A stretch of 64,000 bases of DNA from Amycolatopsis vancoresmycina (GTDB lineage: Bacteria > Actinomycetota > Actinomycetes > Mycobacteriales > Pseudonocardiaceae), in the NCBI RefSeq assembly GCF_000716785.1, contig NZ_JNYY01000025.1:62001-126000 (forward strand), written 5' to 3'. The translations under genes were made by a program, and so were the position numbers. Numbering within the stretch: position 1 is the first letter of the stretch; every line of letters begins with the position of its first letter. This document shows, one piece after another, positions 8,623-16,468 of this stretch. The notes beneath the pieces are model-generated. The model saw nothing but the letters and a program-made list of their open reading frames with translations, was not told where the DNA came from and did not search any database.

Positions 8623-8657
8623 TTGTTCTCTACCTAGGGGCTAGGTAGAGTTGGAGC
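8623..8657 (+). promoter_or_regulatory. PadR promoter overlapping a perfect 10-bp inverted repeat
   Basis: TTGTTC (8623-8628), a 17-bp spacer and TAGAGT (8646-8651) form a good -35/-10 pair. The arms CTCTACCTAG and CTAGGTAGAG (8628-8650, 3-bp spacer) fill the space between them. This is where an autorepressing PadR protein would bind. The predicted start falls on the ATG at 8658, giving a leaderless mRNA. Confidence 0.75.
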
Positions 8658-8993
8658 ATGCCCCGAGCCCCGCGGATGACGCTGCCCACCCAGCTGGTGC
8701 TGCGGGCTCTGCTGCACGAGCCGGCCGAAGAGATGTACGGCCTCGAGATCAGCGCGGCCGCCGGGCTCGCCAGCGGGACCATCCACCCGATCCTGGCTCG
8801 CCTGGAGACCGTCGGCTGGCTGACCAGCCGCTGGGAGGACGCCGATCCGAAGGAGCAGGGCCGGCCGCGGCGGCGGTACTACCGGCTCAGCCCGGAAGGC
8901 CTGCAGGCGGCCAGGTCCGCGCTGGCCGTCGCCCAGGCGAAGGTGGACCTCGTGATCCGCGTCCGCCCCCACCTGGCGGGCGGTGCTTCGTGA
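8658..8993 (+). CDS. PadR-family transcriptional regulator
   Basis: A 111-residue PadR regulator. The winged HTH covers residues about 10-85, with MYGLEISAAAGLASGTIHPI and the GRPRRRYYRLS wing typical of the family. It ends with a short dimerising helix, so it is PadR-s2-like. The gene is preceded by a promoter embedded in a perfect inverted repeat, suggesting autorepression. Its stop overlaps the GTG of the next gene (GTGA), and a second small gene follows 3 bp later, so PadR and its two partners form one operon. Confidence 0.87.
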   Translation: MPRAPRMTLPTQLVLRALLHEPAEEMYGLEISAAAGLASGTIHPILARLETVGWLTSRWEDADPKEQGRPRRRYYRLSPEGLQAARSALAVAQAKVDLVIRVRPHLAGGAS

Positions 8994-9694
8994 TCACCAC
9001 GTGCCGGGCCGTGATCGCGCGGCGGATGACCTATCGCCAGGCGAAGAAAGCCGACGACAAGCTTCGCGCCCTCGCCGGCCGGCTCGGCTACTCGGAGAAC
9101 CTGAAGCTCTCCATCAACAACTACGCCGACGGATTCGATCGGGTCCGCCATTGGTGCGGCGGCGACTACGGGAAGACCAAGCACTACCGGCTCGCCATCG
9201 ACGCCGTCGAAGACATCGACACCCGGCTCGAAGCATTCGACGACGACCTGTCACGGCTGGAACACTTCAGTCCCGACGAAGCCGACAGCCTGCGCACGAA
9301 ACTACGACGAGCCCAGCGCGCCATCCGGCGGCTCGACGAACTGCTGATCTGGGCCGACGAGGTGACACAGCCGATCGTGTTCGCCGGCGCACAAAGGGCG
9401 GCAGGTATTCGCCAGCGCGACCGTGCCCGCGTTCGCATCGAACTCGCCCGGCCCCGGCGCGACGTCCTCCCGATCGAGGCGAAGTCGCCTTCGGTCCGCG
9501 CGGCACGGCGGTTGCTCGATCTGGCCGTCCTCCTCCTGCCACCCGCCCGGCGGTCCCGGTACAGCGAAGAGTTCTCGGCCGAGTTCCGGCAACTCTCCGC
9601 CGGCCGGGTCGGCTTCGCCCTCCGGCTCGTTCTGCATTCGTTGGCCCTTCGCCGGGTCCTGGCGGAGCAGGCGCCCGAACCCGAGGGCGAGTAG
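8990..9694 (+). CDS. PadR-associated protein of unknown function
   Basis: A 234-residue basic protein starting at GTG 8990 in a GTGA overlap with padR; ATG 9027 is an alternative. It is rich in Arg and Leu and mainly helical. The C-terminal quarter contains LLPPARRSRYSEEFSAEF followed by a hydrophobic stretch. A similar segment (LLP, then RYRxEW/FxAEL) recurs in proteins encoded next to PadR regulators in actinobacteria, from memory of such loci. No catalytic motif is visible. A membrane-associated partner controlled by PadR is the likeliest reading. Confidence 0.65.
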   Translation: MITTCRAVIARRMTYRQAKKADDKLRALAGRLGYSENLKLSINNYADGFDRVRHWCGGDYGKTKHYRLAIDAVEDIDTRLEAFDDDLSRLEHFSPDEADSLRTKLRRAQRAIRRLDELLIWADEVTQPIVFAGAQRAAGIRQRDRARVRIELARPRRDVLPIEAKSPSVRAARRLLDLAVLLLPPARRSRYSEEFSAEFRQLSAGRVGFALRLVLHSLALRRVLAEQAPEPEGE

Positions 9695-9696
9695 GC

Positions 9697-9921
9697 ATGC
9701 GGAGAACGCCACCACCCGAGACGCCCTACACGGCGCTGGCGAAGCACATCGTCGCCAGCAACGCCCGTACCGTGCGCGCCGCGAGTCTGCTCTTCGCCGG
9801 ATCCGCGTGCCTGGCCGCCCTCGCCCTCGTCTACTTCGCCACCGGAGGCGTCCCGTTCGCGGCCACCTGCTGCTCGGTCGCCGGACTCGCCGCGATCGGG
9901 CGGCGCCGACGCCGTCGCTAG
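9697..9921 (+). CDS. Small two-helix membrane protein, PadR operon
   Basis: A 74-residue protein starting at ATG 9697, two bases after the upstream stop. A basic N-terminal half leads to two hydrophobic helices (about 28-46 and 48-64), and the tail is an Arg cluster RRRRRR. It is probably an inner-membrane protein with cytoplasmic ends. It overlaps the stop of the leftward MMPL gene by 4 bp. The function is unknown; the operon position ties it to the PadR regulator. Confidence 0.65.
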   Translation: MRRTPPPETPYTALAKHIVASNARTVRAASLLFAGSACLAALALVYFATGGVPFAATCCSVAGLAAIGRRRRRR

Positions 9922-11987
9922 CCGTCGAGCGGCTCGCGGGCCAGCTTCGACGGCCACCAGATCCGCCGCCCGACGTCCACCGTCAACGCCGGGACCAGCA
10001 ACGACCGCACCAAGAGCGTGTCCAGCAGCACCCCGAACGCCACGATGAACGCGATCTGCGCCAGGAACAGGATCGGGATCACCGCCAGCGCCGAGAACGT
10101 CGCCGCGAGCACCACGCCCGCCGACGTGATCACCCCGCCCGTCAGCGACAGCCCGCGCAGCGTTCCCTCCCGCGTTCCCCGCGTCAGGGCCTCTTCGCGG
10201 ACCCGGGTCATCAGGAAGATGTTGTAGTCGATGCCCAGCGCCACCAGGAAGACGAACCCGAACAGCGGCACCACCGGGTCCGCGCCCGGGAAGTCCAGGA
10301 GGTGGTTGAACACCAGCGCCGACACGCCCATCGTCGCCGCGAACGACAGGACCACCGTGGCGATGAGCAGCAGGGGGGCCAGCAGCGAGCGCAGCAGCAG
10401 GGCCAGCACCAGGAAGATCACCAGCAGCACGATCGGGATGATCAGCGCGCGGTCGTGCTTCGACGTCTGCTGCGTGTCCAGCTGGATCGCGGTCGGGCCG
10501 CCCACCTTCGCGTTCGCGCCGGGGACCGCGTGCACCGCGTCGCGCAGCCTGCCGACCGTGGTGACCGCCGCCTCCGAGTCCGCCGGGTCGGTCAGCACCG
10601 ACAGGATCTGCACCCGGCCGCCGACCACCTTCGGACGGCCGTCGTTGCCCGGCAACGGGAACGACTGCGCCACACCGTCTATTGTGGACGCCTGCAGCAC
10701 GGCGGGCAGCGCGGCCGCGTCGGCGATCGTGATCGCGGGCGCACCGAGGCCGCCCGGGAAGTGCCTGCCGAGGATCTCCTGTCCCGTCCCCGATTCGACC
10801 TGCGTGAGGAACACGTCGGACTGCGCGGTGCCGGATGCCTTCAGCTGCGGCAGGAACGCCACGCCGACGCCGAGGACCAGCGCCGTCACCACCCACACCG
10901 CCCGCGGGCGGCGGCCGACCAGGCGCGCCACGCGGCCCCAGATCCCCGCCGTCTCCGGGTGCGGCGAACCCAGCGCCGGCCGGAACGGCCAGAACGCGCC
11001 GCGCCCGCACAACGCCAGCGCGGCCGGCAGGAACGTCGTGGACGCCAGCAGCGCCGCGCCGATGCCGATCGCCGCCACCGGGCCGAGGCCCTTGTTCGAG
11101 TTGAGGTCGCTGAACAGCAGGCACAGCACGCCGAGCACGACGGTGCCCGCCGACGCCGCGATCGGTTCGAGCGTCGCGCGCCAGGCGAGCTTCAGCGCGT
11201 CGAACCGGCTCGGCGTGTCGCGCAGCTGCTCGCGGAAGCGGGCCACCAGCAGGAGCGCGTAGTCGGTCGCCGCGCCGAAGACGAGGATCGAAAGGATGCC
11301 CTGGCTCTGGCCGTTGAGCGCGAGGACGTCGTGCTCGGCCAGCAGGTAGACCACGAGGCTGGCCAGCCCCAGCGCGAACACCGCCGACAGCAGCACCAGG
11401 AACGGCAGCAGCGGGCTGCGGTAGACCACGACGAGGATCAGCGCGACGACGCCGCCGGCGACGAGCAGCAGGATGCCGTCGATGCCGCCGAACGCCTTCA
11501 CCAGGTCGGCGATCTGCCCGGCGGGCCCGGTGACGAGCACGGTCAGCCCGGCCGGGGCGCCGCCGAGCCGGGCCCGGACCTCCTTGACGACGTCGGCCGG
11601 GTTGCCGTCGGCGAAGACCGGCACGGCCAGCTGCACGGCCTGGTCGTCCCGCGGCGCCTGCTGCGGCCGGCCGAGCGGGCCGGCGACGCCGGGGACACTG
11701 CCCAGCTCCTGCGCCTTCGCGTCGAGGAACCGCCGGTCTTCGGCGGTCAGGCCGCTGGTGCGCTCGGCCACGACCGTCGCGGGCAGCACCTGACGCGGGG
11801 CGAAGACCTTCTGCTCGTCGGAGACCTCGGTGGCTTCGGCCGAGCGCGGCAGGAAGGCCGCGTTGTCGTTCTTCGCGACTTCGCTCAGCTTCCCGGCGAA
11901 CGGGCCGCCGAACCCGCCCAGCGCGAGCCAGGCCACCACCAGGAGCGCGGGGATCAGCCACCGGAGGCGGCGCGGGGTCTCGTTCAT
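9918..11987 (-). CDS. MMPL/RND-type membrane transporter
   Basis: A 689-residue transporter. The start is taken as ATG 11987 (AAAGGA upstream) rather than an earlier in-frame codon, because it gives the usual short N-terminus before the first helix. It has two halves, each with one helix, a large extracytoplasmic loop and a block of five helices. Motifs include FGAATDYALLLVARF and ALGIDYNIFLMTRVREE, the conserved Asp-containing helices of MMPL proteins. Family members export lipids, siderophores or drugs by proton exchange. It is divergent from a MarR gene with a shared dyad, typical of a MarR-controlled efflux pump. Confidence 0.9.
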   Translation of the reverse strand: MNETPRRLRWLIPALLVVAWLALGGFGGPFAGKLSEVAKNDNAAFLPRSAEATEVSDEQKVFAPRQVLPATVVAERTSGLTAEDRRFLDAKAQELGSVPGVAGPLGRPQQAPRDDQAVQLAVPVFADGNPADVVKEVRARLGGAPAGLTVLVTGPAGQIADLVKAFGGIDGILLLVAGGVVALILVVVYRSPLLPFLVLLSAVFALGLASLVVYLLAEHDVLALNGQSQGILSILVFGAATDYALLLVARFREQLRDTPSRFDALKLAWRATLEPIAASAGTVVLGVLCLLFSDLNSNKGLGPVAAIGIGAALLASTTFLPAALALCGRGAFWPFRPALGSPHPETAGIWGRVARLVGRRPRAVWVVTALVLGVGVAFLPQLKASGTAQSDVFLTQVESGTGQEILGRHFPGGLGAPAITIADAAALPAVLQASTIDGVAQSFPLPGNDGRPKVVGGRVQILSVLTDPADSEAAVTTVGRLRDAVHAVPGANAKVGGPTAIQLDTQQTSKHDRALIIPIVLLVIFLVLALLLRSLLAPLLLIATVVLSFAATMGVSALVFNHLLDFPGADPVVPLFGFVFLVALGIDYNIFLMTRVREEALTRGTREGTLRGLSLTGGVITSAGVVLAATFSALAVIPILFLAQIAFIVAFGVLLDTLLVRSLLVPALTVDVGRRIWWPSKLAREPLDG

Positions 11988-12024
11988 GGTCGCTAAGGTC
12001 CTTTCGAGCGCGAACACGACCAAT

Positions 12025-12042
12025 TGTTCAGCAAGCTGAACA
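12025..12042. promoter_or_regulatory. MarR operator between the MMPL and marR genes
   Basis: A perfect inverted repeat TGTTCAGC-AA-GCTGAACA lies in the 80-bp gap between the divergent starts. The size and AT-richer flanks (CAATTG, CATTTTG) fit a MarR dimer site. Repression of both genes is the expected outcome. Confidence 0.72.
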
Positions 12043-12067
12043 TTTTGCACGACGACCCGGAGTGACG

Positions 12068-12496
12068 GTGAGCACAGCCCCCGAACCCGACCGGAGCACC
12101 TGGCCCACCGGGCGGCTGCTGGCCGCCGCCGCCCGGCTGGTGGAACAACGCTGGGTGGCCGTGCTCGACGGCATGGGCCTCACCCACGCGGGGCTGATCG
12201 CCCTGCACACCCTGCGCGACGGGCCCCTCCCCCAGCGGACGCTGGCCCAGCGCTGCCAGGTCACCGACCAGACGATGAGCCGCACGCTCGGCCGGCTGAC
12301 CCGGGCCGGGTTCGTCACCCGGACGGCGGACCCCACGGACGGCCGGCGGCACCTCACCCGGCTGACCGAACGCGGCCGGGCAGTGCACGACGAGGCCGTG
12401 CGCGCCGAGCCCGCCCTGCTCGGCGGGCTCGGGGACGACGAGGCGTTCCGCGCCGGCCTGTTGGACCTGATCACCCGGCTGTCCGCGGGCGATTGA
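12068..12496 (+). CDS. MarR-family transcriptional regulator
   Basis: A 142-residue MarR regulator. GTG 12068 is chosen because GGAG (12059-12062) is spaced five bases away; GTG 12062 is an in-frame alternative. The winged HTH (about 40-110) has RTLAQRCQVTDQTMSRTLGR as recognition region and ADPTDGRRHLTRLT as wing. It is divergent from the MMPL exporter with a perfect dyad between them, so local control of efflux is the likely role. The ligand is unknown. Confidence 0.88.
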   Translation: MSTAPEPDRSTWPTGRLLAAAARLVEQRWVAVLDGMGLTHAGLIALHTLRDGPLPQRTLAQRCQVTDQTMSRTLGRLTRAGFVTRTADPTDGRRHLTRLTERGRAVHDEAVRAEPALLGGLGDDEAFRAGLLDLITRLSAGD

Positions 12497-12525
12497 CCGC
12501 GGGCGGGGCTGGGTAGCTCTTGGGC

Positions 12526-12648
12526 ATGTGGATCGCGGTGAGCACCCCAGTGGCCGTCCTGATCACTACCGTCCTGATGGAGCGGTTCGAACGACGATGC
12601 CGCCTGGTGCCCACCGCCGAACCCAAGCGGCCGCGGGCCCGCGTCTGA
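12526..12648 (+). CDS. Small single-pass membrane protein, 40 residues
   Basis: A 40-residue reading frame from ATG 12526: one hydrophobic helix (residues 2-18) followed by MERFERRC and a basic tail. The pattern of a short N-terminal helix ending in LxMERxExR is seen in many tiny actinobacterial membrane proteins, from general knowledge of such genomes. There is no strong ribosome-binding site, though TTGGG precedes. Function unknown; treat as probable rather than proven. Confidence 0.5.
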   Translation: MWIAVSTPVAVLITTVLMERFERRCRLVPTAEPKRPRARV

Positions 12649-12657
12649 CCCCGCTTG

Positions 12658-12672
12658 TGTGATCCACGTCAC
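12658..12672. promoter_or_regulatory. Possible CRP-like site upstream of a secreted protein gene
   Basis: TGTGATCCACGTCAC resembles the actinobacterial CRP/FNR pattern GTG-N6/8-CAC. It lies about 95 bp upstream of ATG 12765, a plausible activator position. Only the outer half-sites match, so this is tentative. Confidence 0.3.
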
Positions 12673-12764
12673 TTTCTCTTCGACCGAGAACCCCGGCCCC
12701 GCCGTCCGGCGACTGACCGGGTGGATCCGGCGTTCGTGATCCGGGTTCACGGGAGGAGAAACAC

Positions 12765-13190
12765 ATGCGTGGCACGAGGAAAACCCGCGCCGCCGCCGGT
12801 CTGGCCCTCGCGGCCTGCCTGGTCGCGACGGGGAGCATCGCCATCGCCGGCGGTGCGTCGGCCGATCCGGGATCCACCGAGGGGACGACGACCGTGCAGC
12901 AACCGCCGAAGGGGGCGCGGGCGACCGTGCAGGTGAGCCCGAACCCCACCACCCACCGCGGCCAGGAAGTGACCATCACCGGGAACTGCGGCGGCGGCAC
13001 CGGGCTGAAGTCCGTGCTGGGCGGGTTCCCCGAGCACCCGGCCCTGGAGAACATCCGCATCCTCGAAACCGGCCCGGACCGGTTCGTGGCCAAGGCGAAC
13101 GTCGCCGGCCACATCGGCAACGGCGTCGGGCCGGTGTTCGTCGACTGCGGCGGCGAGGCGGGCGTGACCCTGCTGGTCACCCACGTCTGA
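12765..13190 (+). CDS. Secreted protein of unknown function
   Basis: A 141-residue protein with a clear Sec signal peptide (residues 1-33: basic KTRAAAG, hydrophobic core, AGGASA cleavage). The mature part is a small beta-rich domain (about 45-141) with two Cys residues (CGGG and VDCGG) that could form a disulfide. GGAGGAG precedes ATG 12765. Its layout (short Thr/Pro-rich N-terminus, then one Ig-like or beta-sandwich fold starting ATVQVSPNP) is common among actinobacterial secreted proteins. No enzymatic motif is visible. Confidence 0.75.
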   Translation: MRGTRKTRAAAGLALAACLVATGSIAIAGGASADPGSTEGTTTVQQPPKGARATVQVSPNPTTHRGQEVTITGNCGGGTGLKSVLGGFPEHPALENIRILETGPDRFVAKANVAGHIGNGVGPVFVDCGGEAGVTLLVTHV

Positions 13191-13196
13191 ACACGC

Positions 13197-13240
13197 GGCG
13201 GACCCGCTCACCGACCGGGTTTCCGGTGAGCGGGCCCGCC
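13197..13240. terminator. Bidirectional hairpin between convergent genes
   Basis: A 16-bp stem, GGCGGACCCGCTCACC against GGTGAGCGGGCCCGCC with one internal A/C mismatch, encloses a 12-base loop. It sits between the converging stops at 13190 and 13260 and can serve both. Confidence 0.7.
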
Positions 13241-13259
13241 ACCACAATGGCGACGGAAT

Positions 13260-13886
13260 TCAGCAGGTCTTCCACGAGAAGTGGTAAATCGTGTCCACGC
13301 TCGCGTGTTCGGAATCCATTTCGATGAAACTGCCTGCGGACGAGGTTCCGGCGTCGGCCCGCAGTTCCGCATTGATGTTCAGGTTGCGGCTCTCGCCGCA
13401 CGGCGCGAACACCAGTTCGTCGACGTCGGTCTGGTCGACGGCCCGCCACACGCCGTGGAACGGGCCGGGGAAGGTGTGCCGCACGCGAGCGGTCGGCGCC
13501 GTCCCGGCGAAGTAGTAGTTGGCTTGTTCGAGCGCGCTCGCCCCGCTCTCGATGTGCGCGTAGCCGCGGTAGTCCGCCTCGGCGATCGCGTACGTGAACC
13601 CTTGCGGCACATGGACGACCACGTTGATCTGGCAGTTCTTGCGGGCATCGAGAGCGGACGCGCCACCGCCGGCCTTGGCGGTGAAGTTCGTGTAGTGCAC
13701 CGTGAACGACGTGTTGTCCGACGCGACGTCGGCCGAGGCGGTGGCCGTGCCCGCCGGGCAGCCGGACCCGTTGATGGTCTTGATGTCGAGCGTGATCTTT
13801 TCGGACGGAACCGAGTCGGCCCCGGAAGCGACGGGGGCGACGAAGGCGGACAGAATCAATGCGGCAACGACCGACATACCGAGCAT
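13260..13886 (-). CDS. Secreted DUF4360-family protein
   Basis: A 208-residue protein. ATG 13886 is chosen over upstream in-frame codons because GGAGGAG precedes it and the signal peptide then begins properly (MLGMSVVAALILSAF). The mature domain shows DUF4360 features: INGSGCPAGT near the start, VHYTNFTA, RKNCQINVVVHVPQG, and a C-terminal Cys. These small secreted proteins of actinobacteria and fungi have unknown function. Four Cys residues suggest two disulfides. It stands alone, 185 bp downstream of speE. Confidence 0.8.
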   Translation of the reverse strand: MLGMSVVAALILSAFVAPVASGADSVPSEKITLDIKTINGSGCPAGTATASADVASDNTSFTVHYTNFTAKAGGGASALDARKNCQINVVVHVPQGFTYAIAEADYRGYAHIESGASALEQANYYFAGTAPTARVRHTFPGPFHGVWRAVDQTDVDELVFAPCGESRNLNINAELRADAGTSSAGSFIEMDSEHASVDTIYHFSWKTC

Positions 13887-14071
13887 GACGCTCCTCCAAA
13901 CGGGCCACGGTGCCAAGTGGTCATGATGATCGCGCGCGGAGAGGATCGTAGCGCGATCGCAACCTTTTCGACGGCCACTGAACGGAGTAACACGACCGGG
14001 CGTGAGTGCACGGGAAATCCATTTCCCGCTATTTCACCTTTCGCGGGGTGCGATATTCGGGGAATCGAAGG

Positions 14072-14944
14072 TCAAGACTGGTCCGGACCAGCGCAGTGCC
14101 GGAGGGAATACGGCGGGGTGGCCCCGGCGAGCAGCGCTTCGGCGTCCAGCGTCGCCGCCCGGCTCCCCCGCTCCGCGAACCGCCGAGCCACCAGCGCGCC
14201 CGGCTCCGCCACGTCGTCCGCGCGGCCGGACAGGAAGGCCCACTCGTGCTCGTCCGAACCGAAGTACAGCACCGAGCCGAACACCTCGCGGAACCGCCGC
14301 CACGACGCGCGCAGCGTCTCGTTGCGCCACAGCGTCGGGCAGCCCGCCTGGCAGGTCACCACTCCCCCGGGCGCCAGCAGCCGGGCGCAGCGGGCGAGGA
14401 AGTCCGTGCCGTACAGGCGGTTGTGCTGCGCGGCCGGATCGGTGTTCTCGTCCGGCAGGTCGATCACGACCACGTCGTAGGTGTCGCCGCGGTCCGCGGC
14501 CTCGGCCAGGAACGCCCAGCCGTCCGCATAGGACACCCGGACCGGCCCTTCCCCGCGCTCGGCCCGGGCGAGGTCCGCCGGGGTGTAGCCGTAGGGCAGG
14601 TGCTCGGCGCAGGCGCGGACGGCTTGCTCGTCGATGTCGACGTGGTCGACCAGCGACGCGCCGGCGGCGACCGCCAGCTCGCACGCGACCCCCTCGCTCG
14701 ACCCGATGACGAGCACCCGCCGCACCCGCTCCGCCAGCAGCAGGGCGGGCACCATCAGCGCTTCGTGGTACACCAGCTGGCTCGCCTCGGTGCTCTGGCG
14801 TTCGCCGTCGCAGAACAGCGAAACCCCGTGCGCGGTCGTGCCGATCAGCACTTCCTGGTACGGCGTGTGCGCGTGGAACCGCACGTCGCCGACCGCCCAG
14901 ACGCGGGTGAGGCCGTCGCCGACCGGTTCGTGGATCAGCGGCAT
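14072..14944 (-). CDS. speE: Spermidine synthase-like aminopropyltransferase
   Basis: A 290-residue Rossmann enzyme of the polyamine synthase family. It transfers the aminopropyl group of decarboxylated SAM to putrescine or a related diamine. Motifs: EVLIGTTAHGVSLFCDGERQ (binding loop and lid), LVIGSSEGVACELA (dcSAM site), VDIDEQAV, and VVVIDLPDEN carrying the catalytic Asp. Its start shares a base with the speD stop (TGATG), so the two are translationally coupled. It is the last of odc-speD-speE. The diamine specificity cannot be told. Confidence 0.87.
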   Translation of the reverse strand: MPLIHEPVGDGLTRVWAVGDVRFHAHTPYQEVLIGTTAHGVSLFCDGERQSTEASQLVYHEALMVPALLLAERVRRVLVIGSSEGVACELAVAAGASLVDHVDIDEQAVRACAEHLPYGYTPADLARAERGEGPVRVSYADGWAFLAEAADRGDTYDVVVIDLPDENTDPAAQHNRLYGTDFLARCARLLAPGGVVTCQAGCPTLWRNETLRASWRRFREVFGSVLYFGSDEHEWAFLSGRADDVAEPGALVARRFAERGSRAATLDAEALLAGATPPYSLRHCAGPDQS

Positions 14945-15303
14945 CAGCGTTCTCCCCGGTGGAGGACCGACAGGTGGACCGGCTCGGCGTGCAGCGACTT
15001 GGCCAGCAGCCGCAGGGCGTGCTCGGGATCGGCGCGGTCCCCGCAGGTGAACACGTCGGCGAAGAGCGAGCCGTGCTCGGGGTAGGTGTGGACGGACGCG
15101 TGCGACTCGGCCAGCAGCGCGATCACCGTGGCGCCCTGGGGCGCGAACCGCTGCGCCACGACGTCGAGGACCGTCGCGCCCGCCTCCGTCACCGCGGCCC
15201 GCAGCAGTTCCCCGAGCCGGACCGGGTCGTCGAGCAGTGCCGGGTCGATGCCGTGCAGCTCGGCGAGCACGTGCCGCCCGGTGAACCGGCCGACGTCAGG
15301 CAT
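14944..15303 (-). CDS. speD: S-adenosylmethionine decarboxylase proenzyme
   Basis: A 119-residue class 1B (small) SAM decarboxylase. The autocleavage site is LLAESHASVHTYPE: Glu66-Ser67, with Ser67 becoming the pyruvoyl group, and His68 following. Length matches the bacterial/archaeal small class. It makes decarboxylated SAM for the aminopropyltransferase encoded next. The gene overlaps the upstream decarboxylase gene by 8 bp and touches speE, giving a compact operon. The presence of speD makes the neighbouring SpeE-like protein a true polyamine enzyme rather than an orphan homologue. Confidence 0.9.
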   Translation of the reverse strand: MPDVGRFTGRHVLAELHGIDPALLDDPVRLGELLRAAVTEAGATVLDVVAQRFAPQGATVIALLAESHASVHTYPEHGSLFADVFTCGDRADPEHALRLLAKSLHAEPVHLSVLHRGER

Positions 15304-16444
15304 CGCCCCACCGCCCGATGCACAGCGTGCGCAGCGGCTCGATCCCGTTGAACCCCACCGACGCGTAGCTCGCGGTGTAGGCGCCGGTGCCCGGCAGGTC
15401 GAGCCGGTCGCCGCTGCGCAGCGACACCGGCAGCCGGTACGGCGTCCGCTGGTAGAGCACGTCGTCGCCGTCGCAGGTGGGCCCGGCGAGCACCACCGGG
15501 CCGTCCGCGCCGTCGTGCGCGCCCACCGGTTCGAAGCGGTAGGCGATCGCTTCGTTTTCGGCCTCGGCGAGCCCGTTGTAGCGGCCGATGTCGAGGTACA
15601 CCCAGCGCCGCTCGTCCCGGGGCGCGACCAGCACGACCTCGGTCCGCAGCAGGCCGGCGTCCGCGACGAGCACCCGGCCCGGCTCGAGCAGCAGCTCCGG
15701 CCGGCCCTCGGGGAACGACGTGCCGAGGGCGGCCTCGATCGTCGCCGCGTACGCGGCCAAGGACGGCACGGCCGTGCGGTGCGCGGTCGCGAAGCCGCCC
15801 CCGAGGTTGAGCCGCGTCATCGCGACGCCGTGCGCCGCGGCCTCGGCGAACAGCTTCGCGGCCGTGGCGATGCCGATCTCCCACGCGGTGACGTCCGGCT
15901 GCTGGGAGCCGACGTGGAAGGCGATGCCGGGCCGCAGCCCCCGCGCGGCGGCGCGCAGCACCAGGTCGAGGGCCTCGGCCGGGGCGCAGCCGAACTTCCG
16001 GCCGAACGGCGTCGCCGAGTCCGGCGCGTCGAGCACGACGCGGATCGACACGGCCGAGCCCGGCGCGTACCGGCCGAGGTGGTCGACGTCGTCCGCGGCG
16101 TCCGAGGTGAACTCCCGGACGCCGCGGTCGAACGCGAAGGCGATGTCACGCGGCTTCTTGATCGGGTTGCCGTAGGCGAGGTCCGCCGGATCGGCACCGC
16201 GATCCAGGCACCGCCCGAGCTCGGCCGGGCCGGCGACGTCGAAGCCGATCCCGGCCGCCACCAGCGCGTCGAGCACCGGCGGCGCCGGGTTGGCCTTGAC
16301 CGCGTACCGGACCAGCGCGCCCGGGAACGCCCCGCGGAACTCCCGCGCCCGGGCCGCGACGACGTCGGTGTCGACGACCAGGCACGGCGTCGGCGGGTCC
16401 CGCTCGTCCAGGAACCGGCGGATCCGGGTGAAGTCGGCGCACAC
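15296..16444 (-). CDS. PLP-dependent ornithine/lysine-type decarboxylase (fold III)
   Basis: A 382-residue alanine-racemase-fold decarboxylase. Lys50 in YAVKAN binds PLP; HVGSQ (177-181), GGGF (214-217) and EPGR (253-256) contact the cofactor; Cys323-Asp324 in PTCDGDD are the catalytic pair supplied across the dimer. This set is that of eukaryotic-type ODC, bacterial lysine/ornithine decarboxylase and carboxynorspermidine decarboxylase. Linkage to speD-speE favours diamine formation (putrescine or cadaverine). It begins at GTG 16444, 24 bp after the upstream gene, so it may also receive read-through from it. Confidence 0.88.
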   Translation of the reverse strand: MCADFTRIRRFLDERDPPTPCLVVDTDVVAARAREFRGAFPGALVRYAVKANPAPPVLDALVAAGIGFDVAGPAELGRCLDRGADPADLAYGNPIKKPRDIAFAFDRGVREFTSDAADDVDHLGRYAPGSAVSIRVVLDAPDSATPFGRKFGCAPAEALDLVLRAAARGLRPGIAFHVGSQQPDVTAWEIGIATAAKLFAEAAAHGVAMTRLNLGGGFATAHRTAVPSLAAYAATIEAALGTSFPEGRPELLLEPGRVLVADAGLLRTEVVLVAPRDERRWVYLDIGRYNGLAEAENEAIAYRFEPVGAHDGADGPVVLAGPTCDGDDVLYQRTPYRLPVSLRSGDRLDLPGTGAYTASYASVGFNGIEPLRTLCIGRWGDA

Positions 16445-16468
16445 GGGCGCCAGTGTCGCAAACGGGCG

